Source: Pseudomonas sp. SCB32 | GTDB taxonomy: Bacteria; Pseudomonadota; Gammaproteobacteria; Pseudomonadales; Pseudomonadaceae | Direction: 5' to 3' | Length of the DNA: 64,000 nucleotides | NCBI RefSeq assembly: GCF_009189165.1 | Contig: NZ_CP045118.1 | Span: 1,240,001 to 1,304,000 of the forward strand | Shown: positions 21,118-28,803 of the stretch, piece by piece | How the letters are laid out: each line of letters begins with the position of its first letter | Numbering within the stretch: the stretch's first letter is position 1 | The notes under the pieces: generated by a model | The model's database searches: none | Told to the model about the DNA's origin: nothing | The model's input: the letters and a program-made list of their open reading frames with translations, nothing else | Translations under genes and position numbers: made by a program

Positions 21118-21501
21118 ATGTGGAAATCCATTCTCGCCGTATCCCTCGGAGCCGCCCTCGGCGCACTGCTGCGTTGGGTGCTCGGGCTCAAGCTCAACAC
21201 GCTGCTGCCTTCCTTGCCGCCGGGTACGGTGGTTGCCAACCTTGTCGGCGGCTACATCATCGGCGCGGCCATCGCCTTCTTCGCCAATACCCCGGGCCTG
21301 GCGCCAGAATGGCGTTTACTGATCATTACCGGCTTCTGCGGTGGCCTGACCACCTTCTCGACCTTTTCCGCCGAGGTCGTGGTCCTGCTGCAGCAAGGCC
21401 GTCTGGTCTGGGCGCTGGGTGCGGTCGCCACGCATCTGGTGGGTTCGCTGCTGATGACCATGCTGGGCCTGCTGTCGGTCCACTGGCTGATGGGCCGCTG
21501 A
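21118..21501 (+). CDS. crcB: Fluoride channel CrcB/Fluc
   Basis: 127 residues with four membrane helices, forming dual-topology dimers that export fluoride. Family motifs are present: [10 protein letters not shown], the [13 protein letters not shown] segment with the conserved Asn, and [13 protein letters not shown] with the polar track. The fluoride riboswitch upstream supports the assignment. The next gene follows after 16 bp. Confidence 0.95.
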   Translation: MWKSILAVSLGAALGALLRWVLGLKLNTLLPSLPPGTVVANLVGGYIIGAAIAFFANTPGLAPEWRLLIITGFCGGLTTFSTFSAEVVVLLQQGRLVWALGAVATHLVGSLLMTMLGLLSVHWLMGR

Positions 21502-21517
21502 GCGCGGGGAGGTAGAC

Positions 21518-21838
21518 GTGAACGGTTTCCAGCTGAAGTTCTTCACCCAGCAGGATCGCAAGCATGCCGGCCTGCCGCTGGCCCAGTGGCTGCTGGAGGA
21601 AGCGCGGCGCCAAGGCGTGCGCGGTGCGACCTTGATGAGCGCGAGCGAAGGATTTGGCAAGACCGGGCGGATTCACTACGCGCATTTCTTCGAACTGGCC
21701 GACCAGCCGCAGGAAGTCACCATGGCGGTAACCGCCGAGGAGTCCGAGCGGATCTTCGCGGTGATCCGCCAGGCCGGGGTCAAGCTGTTCTACGTGAAGA
21801 CGCCGATCGAGTTCGGCGTCGTTGGCGACGCCGACTGA
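21518..21838 (+). CDS. DUF190 (PII-like) protein
   Basis: 106 residues. Family signs are LKFFTQQD at the N-terminus, GVRGATLMSASEGFG, and IRQAGVKLFYVKTPIEFG at the end. The fold is PII-like and such genes often neighbour crcB, so a regulatory or fluoride-linked role is inferred, not shown. The GTG start at 21518 has GGGGAGG at 21506-21512. It is probably cotranscribed with crcB under the riboswitch. Confidence 0.88.
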   Translation: MNGFQLKFFTQQDRKHAGLPLAQWLLEEARRQGVRGATLMSASEGFGKTGRIHYAHFFELADQPQEVTMAVTAEESERIFAVIRQAGVKLFYVKTPIEFGVVGDAD

Positions 21839-22193
21839 GCCTCGCGCAGCGTTCAGTGTGGCGGGAGCTTGCACGCCAGCCTGCGTGATCGGCCGATAAA
21901 GCTGCAAGGCTGGAGGCCAGGGCGGAGCAGGGGGCGATGATCCTCTGCCTGACGTGGCCGTGCGGGCGTTTCTCGATGAGTCCCACCAAGGCCCCGAGGG
22001 CGTCCTGGCCCGCTTGAACACCGAAAGCGCGGCGACCAGCCACAGCATCATCAGAGGCAGTGGGCGAGAAAACGGGCGCGAATACTCCTCTCGCCGGCGT
22101 CGCTCAGCTGTCAATAGAATGTGAAATTTATGTCAAACCCGTTTAAGTTCCGTTTAAGGAAGATAGGCTAGTGTGCACTTCGGAGGAGAGTTC
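21839..22193. other. Gene-poor stretch between DUF190 gene and colR
   Basis: About 355 bases. Open frames here have no recognisable content. Composition turns AT-richer after about 22110, where the colR promoter region lies. No terminator hairpin with a T tract was seen after the DUF190 gene. Confidence 0.5.
22141..22158 (+). promoter_or_regulatory. Direct repeat typical of an OmpR/PhoB-family regulator
   Basis: GTTTAAG occurs at 22141 and again at 22152, an 11-bp period; viewed as hexamers it is CGTTTA-N5-CGTTTA, close to the PhoP box TGTTTA-N5-TGTTTA. It lies 36-53 bp upstream of the colR start, a plausible place for autoregulation or PhoP control. Confidence 0.5.
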
Positions 22194-22877
22194 ATGCGCA
22201 TTCTGTTGGTTGAAGACAATCGGGACATTCTGGCGAATATGGCCGACTACCTCGGACTCAAGGGGTATACGGTGGATTGCGCGCAGGACGGGCTTTCCGG
22301 GCTGCACCTGGCGGCTACCTCCCATTACGACCTGATCGTGCTCGACGTCATGCTGCCGGGGCTGGACGGCTTCACGCTGTGCCGCCGGCTGCGCGAGGAT
22401 GCCCGACGCGACACTCCGGTGATCATGCTCACCGCCCGTGATCAGCTGGACGACCGCCTGCAGGGCTTCCGCTCAGGCGCCGACGATTACCTGTTGAAAC
22501 CGTTTGCCCTGTCGGAGCTGGCGGCCCGCATCGAGGCCGTGCTGCGCCGCAGCCAGGGCGGCGGACGCCGCGAGCTGCAGGTCGGCGAGCTGAGCTACAA
22601 CCTCGATACGCTGGAAGTGAACCGCAGCGGCAAGCCGCTCAAGCTCAACCCCATCGGCCTGAAGCTGCTGGCCGTGCTGATGCAGAAAAGTCCCCACGTG
22701 GTACGCCGCGACGTTCTCGAAGAGGCCGTCTGGGGCGATGACTGCCCCGACAGCGACAGCTTGCGCAGCCATGTCCACCAACTCCGCCAGGTGATCGACA
22801 AGCCTTTCGCTTCGTCGCTGCTGCACACCGTGCACGGCGTCGGCTACCGCCTGGCGGAGGAAGCGAATGGAGTATAA
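22194..22877 (+). CDS. colR: Response regulator ColR
   Basis: 227-residue OmpR/PhoB-type regulator. Receiver: E7/D8, phospho-acceptor D51 in LIVLDVMLPG, K in DDYLLKPF. The C-terminal winged helix includes SDSLRSHVHQLRQVID and HTVHGVGYRL. ATG 22194 is preceded by GGAGGAG at 22182-22188; an earlier ATG at 22173 is rejected. In pseudomonads ColRS responds to excess zinc/iron and supports outer-membrane integrity and polymyxin tolerance. It overlaps colS by 11 bp. Confidence 0.95.
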   Translation: MRILLVEDNRDILANMADYLGLKGYTVDCAQDGLSGLHLAATSHYDLIVLDVMLPGLDGFTLCRRLREDARRDTPVIMLTARDQLDDRLQGFRSGADDYLLKPFALSELAARIEAVLRRSQGGGRRELQVGELSYNLDTLEVNRSGKPLKLNPIGLKLLAVLMQKSPHVVRRDVLEEAVWGDDCPDSDSLRSHVHQLRQVIDKPFASSLLHTVHGVGYRLAEEANGV

Positions 22878-24141
22878 GCAGAGCCTTTCCCGTCGGATTG
22901 TCTTTGCCTTCGTACTCATGACCGCCGCAGTCGGCGGACTCTTTTCGGTGGGGATCGTCGGGGTGGTCCACGTCGTCGAGGAGCGGCTCATCTCCCACGA
23001 TCTGGGCGGTGAGCTCGATCGGATTCTCGAGGCGGACCTGGGAACCGGCCAGTCGCCGAAACTCGATCCCGGCATGCGCTTCTTCATCAGTGACGCCCAG
23101 GGCATATACGCCATGCCGCCGGCGCTGCGCCGTCTGGATGAAGGCTTCCACGAAGTCTTCGACGGCGAACTGTCCTTCCATGCGCTGGTGCGCGATCAAG
23201 GCGGCCGGCGCTTCGTGCTGCTGCAGGACCAGAGTGATTTCGAGGCGCGCGAGCAGGTGCTCTACGCGTCCGTGGTCACCGGCTATGTGCTCAGCCTGAC
23301 GCTGGCTGGCCTGCTGGGCTGGCTGCTGTCGCGCAAGGTCATGGAGCCGGTGGCCCGCCTGGCGCGCCAGGTACGCCACCGCGACCAGCTGCTGGACCTG
23401 GCGCCGCCGATGGCGCCCGACTACGCCAACGACGAAGTGGGCGAGCTGGCCTCGGCCTTCGATTACGCCATGGGGCGCCTGCACGACGTGCTGACCCGGG
23501 AGAAACTCTTCACCAGTGACGTCAGCCACGAACTGCGTACGCCCTTGATGGTGATCGCCACCAGTTGCGAGTTGCTGGCCGAGGAGCCGGGGTTGAGCGC
23601 CAGGGCGCGAAGTCAGCTGGCGAGAATGACCAGCGCCACCGAGGAAATGCGCGACCTGGTACAGACATTCCTGCTGCTGGCGCGCGCACAACGCAAGGAC
23701 ATGGGCATCGTCCCGCAGGCGGGCCTGCGGCAGATTGCCGAGGAGCTGGTTACGCAATGGCGCGAACCGATCGAGGCGAAGGGGTTGCGGCTGGAGTTCG
23801 GTGGGGCGGATGCCATGCCTGGCCAGTTCAATGCACCCTTCCTGCGTTCGGTGATGGGCAACCTGCTGCGTAATGCCATGCATTACACCGAAACCGGCAG
23901 CATCCGTTTACAACTTTCCGCGACCGGGTTCTGGGTCGAGGATACCGGCGCGGGAATCCCCGAAGAGCAGCGCGAGCGCGTGTTCCAGCCATTCGTGCGG
24001 GGTGTGAACCCACGTGGTGAGGGGCTTGGGCTGGGGCTGTCGCTGGTCAAGCGCATCTGCGCCTCGGAGTGTTGGAACGTCAGCCTGCACCCCGTTGAAC
24101 CGCATGGCTGTCGCTTCGAAGTTTGCCTAGTCGCGGCTTGA
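22867..24141 (+). CDS. colS: Sensor histidine kinase ColS
   Basis: 424 residues: a membrane segment at about 11-34, a periplasmic loop to about 133, a second membrane segment 135-155, HAMP, H box with His221 in DVSHELRTPL, N box MGNLLRNAMHY, and GLGLGLSLVKR. The periplasmic loop keeps His35, Glu38, His105 and the E126-x-x-E129 motif that, as I recall, bind iron/zinc in P. putida ColS, with identical numbering. This supports metal sensing. Translationally coupled to colR. Confidence 0.95.
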   Translation: MEYKQSLSRRIVFAFVLMTAAVGGLFSVGIVGVVHVVEERLISHDLGGELDRILEADLGTGQSPKLDPGMRFFISDAQGIYAMPPALRRLDEGFHEVFDGELSFHALVRDQGGRRFVLLQDQSDFEAREQVLYASVVTGYVLSLTLAGLLGWLLSRKVMEPVARLARQVRHRDQLLDLAPPMAPDYANDEVGELASAFDYAMGRLHDVLTREKLFTSDVSHELRTPLMVIATSCELLAEEPGLSARARSQLARMTSATEEMRDLVQTFLLLARAQRKDMGIVPQAGLRQIAEELVTQWREPIEAKGLRLEFGGADAMPGQFNAPFLRSVMGNLLRNAMHYTETGSIRLQLSATGFWVEDTGAGIPEEQRERVFQPFVRGVNPRGEGLGLGLSLVKRICASECWNVSLHPVEPHGCRFEVCLVAA

Positions 24142-24223
24142 CGAAAACTTCACAAGTGAGTGACCCGTCTGTGACAGGCTGGTTTGCATTGTTCGTCCTG
24201 AAATTGGGATAGGTAATCATCCG

Positions 24224-24895
24224 ATGAGTGACAAATCTGTCGATCTGGAGTTTTCCCAGAAGTACGACCGCGAGCACGCCGAGCGCTATCTGCGTAAGCA
24301 CCAGGCCGGGCTGTCGCGGAAACTTTCCCACTGGCGGGATGTCCAAGTAGCTCGTCAGGCACTCAAACTCGCCGGTCAGCCCAACCTGGTGCTCGACCTG
24401 CCGTGCGGCGCCGGGCGCTTCTGGCCGATGCTGGCCGAAAAGGAAAACCGCGTGATCATCGGCGCCGACAACTCGCCGGACATGATCGCGGTCGCCTGTG
24501 CCGGCCAGCCGGAAGAGGTTGTAAAACGCGTTCGACCTTTGCAGACTTCCGCGTTTTCCATCGATCTGCCGGACGGCGCCGTCGACAGCATCTTCTCGAT
24601 GCGTCTGATGCACCACATCGGCGAAGTGGATGACCGCCTGACCATGTTGCGCGAGTTCCACCGCGTCACCCGTGACTCCGTGATCCTGTCGCTGTGGGTG
24701 GATGGCAACTTCAAGTCCTGGAAACGCAAGCGCGCCGAAGCATCTCGCGAGAAGCACGCCTACCAGAACCGTTTCGTGATTCCGACCAAGACCATCGAGG
24801 CGGAGTTCCGCCAAGCTGGCTTCAAGGTTCAGGACCACATTGATTTCGTCCCGTTCATCCACATGTGGCGGGTCTACATTCTGCGTAAGGAGTAA
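24224..24895 (+). CDS. Class I SAM-dependent methyltransferase
   Basis: 223 residues. SAM motif I at about 56-66 (VLDLPCGAGRF), motif II acidic residue in IIGADNSPDM, a SIFSMRLMHHIGEV segment typical of the Methyltransf_11/25 families, and a C-terminal KKTIEAEF-type helix. The substrate is unknown. The gene is two bases upstream of inaA and 82 bp downstream of colS, so an envelope-related role under ColRS is an inference from context. Confidence 0.88.
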   Translation: MSDKSVDLEFSQKYDREHAERYLRKHQAGLSRKLSHWRDVQVARQALKLAGQPNLVLDLPCGAGRFWPMLAEKENRVIIGADNSPDMIAVACAGQPEEVVKRVRPLQTSAFSIDLPDGAVDSIFSMRLMHHIGEVDDRLTMLREFHRVTRDSVILSLWVDGNFKSWKRKRAEASREKHAYQNRFVIPTKTIEAEFRQAGFKVQDHIDFVPFIHMWRVYILRKE

Positions 24896-24897
24896 CA

Positions 24898-25602
24898 ATG
24901 GCCGCTGATCTGGCATCTCTGCAGCAAATTTCCGGTGAAAACGCTATCGATCGCTGGTTGCAGATTCCCGGCAAATGGGTAGAGGAACCGAATCGGCGGC
25001 GCGGCGGCGAAAGCGGTGTGCAGCGCGTGCTGACCGCCGATGGGCGCATGCTGTACCGCAAGCAGCAGATGGGGCACATCTATCGCGATCTGCTGCATCC
25101 CTTCGGTTACCCCACCGCCATTCGTGAGCGTGATGCACTGAAGGCCGCCGAGGCCCTGGGCGTCAAGGTGCCAACCCTGGTCTACGCCGGTTGCCGCAAG
25201 GTCAACGGCGAATGGCAGGCGCTGCTGGTCACCGAGTCCCTCGATGGTTTCTCCAGCCTGGAAGACTGCTACGCCCGTGGCGACCACGAACGTTGGGGCG
25301 AAGCGCTGCATCAACGCATTCTGCAACAATACGGTAGTACCCTTGCCAAACTTAACGCCGGTCATTGGCAGCATGGCTGCCTGTACCTCAAGCACGTATT
25401 CGTGCAGGTGGACGGCGACAAGATTGAAGTGGCGCTGATCGACATGGAGAAGGCCCGCCGACGTTTCAGCGCCCAGCGCGCCGCGCGTCATGACCTTCGC
25501 CAGGTGAAACGCCGTTCGTCGTGGACAGAGGCGCAGTGGCAGGCCTTTGTCTATGGTTACCAAGCGGCGTTTGGCAGCGCCATCAAAGGGTTGCAGACAT
25601 GA
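24898..25602 (+). CDS. inaA: InaA family lipopolysaccharide-kinase-like protein
   Basis: 234 residues of the Kdo/WaaP kinase-like fold. A YRKQQMGH lysine strand, the HWQHGCLYLKHVFV catalytic-loop equivalent, and ALIDMEKARRRF as the metal-binding Asp segment are visible. E. coli InaA is acid-inducible and of unknown substrate; a role in lipid A or LPS core phosphorylation is suggested by the fold only. It starts 2 bp after the methyltransferase stop and overlaps the next gene by ATGA. Confidence 0.88.
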   Translation: MAADLASLQQISGENAIDRWLQIPGKWVEEPNRRRGGESGVQRVLTADGRMLYRKQQMGHIYRDLLHPFGYPTAIRERDALKAAEALGVKVPTLVYAGCRKVNGEWQALLVTESLDGFSSLEDCYARGDHERWGEALHQRILQQYGSTLAKLNAGHWQHGCLYLKHVFVQVDGDKIEVALIDMEKARRRFSAQRAARHDLRQVKRRSSWTEAQWQAFVYGYQAAFGSAIKGLQT

Positions 25603-25829
25603 AGTTAGAAGTTACGCGAAGTTTGCTCCTGATCGGCGCGCTCGGGGTGGCAACCCTGGCGGCAGCCGCCTGGCATGAACCTTCTCCCTCGGTCATTTCG
25701 AGCAGGGCAGATTCGGGGTCCTGTCCGGTACCGCCCAATGTGCGTCACAAGCAGGCGGTCAGTCCGGACCAGGACCTGCTGCTGTTCCTGTTCGGCATGT
25801 CCCAGGGCGCTGTCGCGCAGTCGCGCTGA
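25599..25829 (+). CDS. Small exported or membrane-anchored hypothetical protein
   Basis: 76 residues, starting at the ATG that overlaps the inaA stop (ATGA). An N-terminal hydrophobic helix (about residues 8-26, [18 protein letters not shown]) is followed by a short polar region with one Cys and a second weakly hydrophobic [12 protein letters not shown] do not recognise a family. The overlap and the terminator directly after make it the last gene of the colRS-methyltransferase-inaA cluster. In-frame extensions upstream inside inaA are not credible. Confidence 0.75.
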   Translation: MKLEVTRSLLLIGALGVATLAAAAWHEPSPSVISSRADSGSCPVPPNVRHKQAVSPDQDLLLFLFGMSQGAVAQSR

Positions 25830-25848
25830 CTTCGCGTATCTCACGAGA

Positions 25849-25871
25849 ACCCCGCTTAGGCGGGGTTTTTT
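25849..25871 (+). terminator. Terminator after the inaA cluster
   Basis: AACCCCGC (25849-25856), loop TTA, GCGGGGTT (25860-25867) and a T run of six. Confidence 0.9.
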
Positions 25872-25920
25872 GTGGGCGACGGGTTTAGACTGCCGGTTCG
25901 GAGCCTGCAACGAGACGAGC

Positions 25921-27114
25921 ATGAGCGACAGCGTATTTTCCCGGCGGATCGTGCAGAACCTGCTGGATACCGACTTCTACAAGCTGAGCATGATGCAGGC
26001 GGTACTGCACAACTATCCCAACGCCGAGGTGGAGTGGGAGTTTCGCTGCCGCAACGAGGAAGACCTGCGCGCCTACCTCGACCCTGTTCGCGAGCAGGTG
26101 GAGTACCTGTCACAGCTGTCGTTCGCCCCTCAGGAGCTGACCTTTCTCGAACGCATTCCGTTCTTCAAGCCGGACTTCATCCGCTTCCTGGGGCTGTTCC
26201 GCTTCAATCCCTGCTATGTGGAGCTGGGCGTCGAGAACGGCGAGTTCTTCCTCCGCCTCAAGGGTCCCTGGCTGCATGTGATCCTCTTCGAGGTACCGCT
26301 GCTGGCGACCATCAGCGAAGTGCGCAACCGGCACCGCTATCCGGGGGCTTCGCTGACGGCGGTGCGCGATCGCCTGCAGGAGAAGCTCCACTGGCTGCGT
26401 GGCGAGGCCAGCGCCGAGGAGCTGGCCGGTTTCAAGATGGCCGACTTCGGCACTCGCCGGCGCTTCTCCTATCCGGTGCAGGAGGCGGTAGTGCGAGACC
26501 TGCGCGATGACTTCCCCGGCCACTTTGTCGGTACCAGCAACGTGCACCTGGCGCGGATGCTGGGGGTGAAGCCGCTGGGTACCATGGCCCATGAGTGGCT
26601 GATGGCGCACCAGCAGCTCGGCCCGCGCCTGATCGACAGCCAGGCCGCCGCCCTCGACTGCTGGGTTCGCGAGTACCGTGGCCAGCTGGGGATCGCCTTG
26701 ACCGACTGCATCACCATGGATGCCTTCCTGGCCGATTTCGACCTGTATTTCGCCAAGCTCTTCGACGGCCTGCGCCATGACTCGGGGGACCCGCTGGCGT
26801 GGGCGGAAAAGGCTATCCGTCACTACGAGCGCCTGGGGATCGATCCGCGCAGCAAGACCCTGGTGTTCTCCGATGGCCTGAACCTGCCACGTGCCCTGGA
26901 AATCTACCGGGCACTGCGCGGTCGTATCGACGTCAGCTTCGGCATCGGCACCCAGTTCACCTGCGATGTGCCTGATGCAGCGCCGATGAACATCGTGCTG
27001 AAGATGACCGCCTGCAATGGTCACCCGGTGGCGAAGATTTCCGATACACCGGGCAAGACCCAGTGCAGGGACGAGAACTTCCTCCACTATCTCAAACACG
27101 TCTTCAAGGTCTGA
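25921..27114 (+). CDS. pncB: Nicotinate phosphoribosyltransferase
   Basis: First step of the Preiss-Handler route: nicotinate plus PRPP (with ATP) gives nicotinate mononucleotide for NAD. 397 residues, the usual PncB length. Family segments: [15 protein letters not shown] near the start, [32 protein letters not shown] and [13 protein letters not shown] 25921 gives the family start; the frame is open further upstream but crosses the preceding terminator. Confidence 0.95.
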   Translation: MSDSVFSRRIVQNLLDTDFYKLSMMQAVLHNYPNAEVEWEFRCRNEEDLRAYLDPVREQVEYLSQLSFAPQELTFLERIPFFKPDFIRFLGLFRFNPCYVELGVENGEFFLRLKGPWLHVILFEVPLLATISEVRNRHRYPGASLTAVRDRLQEKLHWLRGEASAEELAGFKMADFGTRRRFSYPVQEAVVRDLRDDFPGHFVGTSNVHLARMLGVKPLGTMAHEWLMAHQQLGPRLIDSQAAALDCWVREYRGQLGIALTDCITMDAFLADFDLYFAKLFDGLRHDSGDPLAWAEKAIRHYERLGIDPRSKTLVFSDGLNLPRALEIYRALRGRIDVSFGIGTQFTCDVPDAAPMNIVLKMTACNGHPVAKISDTPGKTQCRDENFLHYLKHVFKV

Positions 27115-27197
27115 GCACGCCGGTTTGCGCAGTGCAGCGTGACGCGCCAGTCTTAGCGGACAACCCATTGCGATCATCCATTGACGGGGAGTGACGG

Positions 27198-28673
27198 ATG
27201 TCAGCCACGAACGAACTCATCATTGGCGCAGGTCCCGACGGCCAGCCGGTCGGCCAGGCCTGGAAGCTCGCCAACCGCCACGGCCTGATCGCCGGCGCCA
27301 CCGGCACCGGCAAAACCGTCACCCTACAGCGCCTGGCCGAGTCCTTCAGCGATGCTGGCATCGCGGTCTTCGCCGCTGACATCAAGGGCGACCTGTGCGG
27401 CATCGCCGCCGCCGGCAACCCGCAGGGCAAGGTGGCCGAGCGCATCGCCAGCATGCCCTGGCTGAACTACACCGCCAAGGCGTATCCGGTGAGCCTGTGG
27501 GATGTCGCCGGCAAGTCCGGGCACCCGCTGCGCACCACCTTGTCGGAGATGGGGCCGCTGCTGCTGGCCAACTTGCTGGAGCTGACCGAGAGTCAGCAGG
27601 CCGCGCTGTTCGCCGCGTTCAAGGTGGCGGATCGTGAAGGCTTGCTGCTGCTCGACCTGAAGGACCTCAAGGCGCTGCTCAATCACTTCAAGGAGCACCC
27701 GGAAGTCCTCGGCGAGGACCGCGCGCTGTTCACCGCGGCTTCTTCCCAGGCCCTGCTGCGCCGCCTGGCGTTGCTGGAGCAGCAGGGCGCCGAGGCGTTC
27801 TTCGGCGAGCCGGCGCTGCAACTGGAGGACCTGCTGCACCCCGAGCCCGACGGGCGCGGGCGCATTCACCTGCTCGATGCCAGCAAGCTGGTGCATGACG
27901 CGCCGAAGGTCTACGCCACCTTCCTGCTCTGGCTGCTGGCTGAACTGTTCGAGCAGTTGCCGGAGCGCGGTGATGCCGACAAACCGATCCTCGCGCTGTT
28001 CTTCGACGAGGCGCACCTGTTGTTCAACGGTACGCCCAAGGCGCTGCAGGACCGCCTGGAACAGGTGGTGCGGCTGATCCGCTCCAAGGGCGTGGGTGTG
28101 TATTTCGTGACCCAATCGCCGAGCGACCTGCCCGATGACGTGCTGGCCCAGCTTGGCCTGCGTATCCAGCATGGCCTGCGTGCTTTCACCGCCAAGGAAC
28201 AGAAGTCCCTGCGCGCGGTGGCCGATGGTTTCCGTCCCAACCCGGCGTTCGACAGTCTCAAGGTGCTCACCGAGCTGGGCATCGGCGAGGCGCTGGTGGG
28301 TACCCTGGAGGAGAAGGGCACCCCGGCCATGGTCCAGCGCGTCACCGTGGCGCCGCCGCAATCTCGCATCGGCCCGCTGACCGACGCCGAGCGCGCCGAG
28401 GTGATTCGCCGTTCGCCGCTGGCGGGGCGCTACGACCAGCCGATCGACCGCGAATCTGCCTACGAGAAGTTGACCGGGCGCGCCGATAACAAGATGGCGC
28501 CCACGGAAGAGAAGGGGATCGGCAGCGACCTGGGTGGGCTGGCCGGTGAGTTGCTCGGTACCCTGGCCAGCCAGACGGCGAAGTCCGTGGTCCGGCAGGC
28601 GGCCAACCAGATCGGCCGGGAATTGGTGCGAGGCCTGATGGGTGCCTTGCTGGGTGGAAGCAAGCGACGCTGA
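27198..28673 (+). CDS. HerA/YjgR-type ATPase (DUF853)
   Basis: 491 residues. Walker A GATGTGKT at 33-40, Walker B ALFFDEAHLL, a VYFVTQSPSDLP sensor segment and an Arg-rich C-terminal region. The family belongs to the FtsK/HerA superfamily of P-loop pumps; E. coli YjgR is uncharacterised. RBS GGGGAG at 27186-27191. It stands alone between pncB and the chemoreceptors. Confidence 0.9.
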   Translation: MSATNELIIGAGPDGQPVGQAWKLANRHGLIAGATGTGKTVTLQRLAESFSDAGIAVFAADIKGDLCGIAAAGNPQGKVAERIASMPWLNYTAKAYPVSLWDVAGKSGHPLRTTLSEMGPLLLANLLELTESQQAALFAAFKVADREGLLLLDLKDLKALLNHFKEHPEVLGEDRALFTAASSQALLRRLALLEQQGAEAFFGEPALQLEDLLHPEPDGRGRIHLLDASKLVHDAPKVYATFLLWLLAELFEQLPERGDADKPILALFFDEAHLLFNGTPKALQDRLEQVVRLIRSKGVGVYFVTQSPSDLPDDVLAQLGLRIQHGLRAFTAKEQKSLRAVADGFRPNPAFDSLKVLTELGIGEALVGTLEEKGTPAMVQRVTVAPPQSRIGPLTDAERAEVIRRSPLAGRYDQPIDRESAYEKLTGRADNKMAPTEEKGIGSDLGGLAGELLGTLASQTAKSVVRQAANQIGRELVRGLMGALLGGSKRR

Positions 28674-28676
28674 CGG

Positions 28677-28703
28677 CGATGGGCGGGCCATGCCCGCCCA
28701 TCG
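28677..28703. terminator. Strong hairpin after the YjgR-type gene (no T tract)
   Basis: A perfect 12-bp stem CGATGGGCGGGC / GCCCGCCCATCG with a CAT loop, 4 bp after the stop codon. It lacks a T run and resembles half of a REP unit, so it may protect the 3' end rather than terminate. Confidence 0.5.
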
Positions 28704-28763
28704 CGAATAAGGGCAAGACGCCCCCAGCGCTCCTACGGGTTTGCACTGGCGGGTAGGAAATAG

Positions 28764-28789
28764 AAAAAGGCGCCCAGAGGCGCCTTTTT
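28764..28789. terminator. Bidirectional terminator downstream of chemoreceptor 1
   Basis: AAAAAGGCGCC / GGCGCCTTTTT with a 4-nt loop. It lies between the plus-strand ATPase gene and the minus-strand chemoreceptor. An identical copy exists at 31045-31070 as part of the duplicated block. Confidence 0.88.
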
Positions 28790-28803
28790 CGTTTCCGCTG
28801 AGA

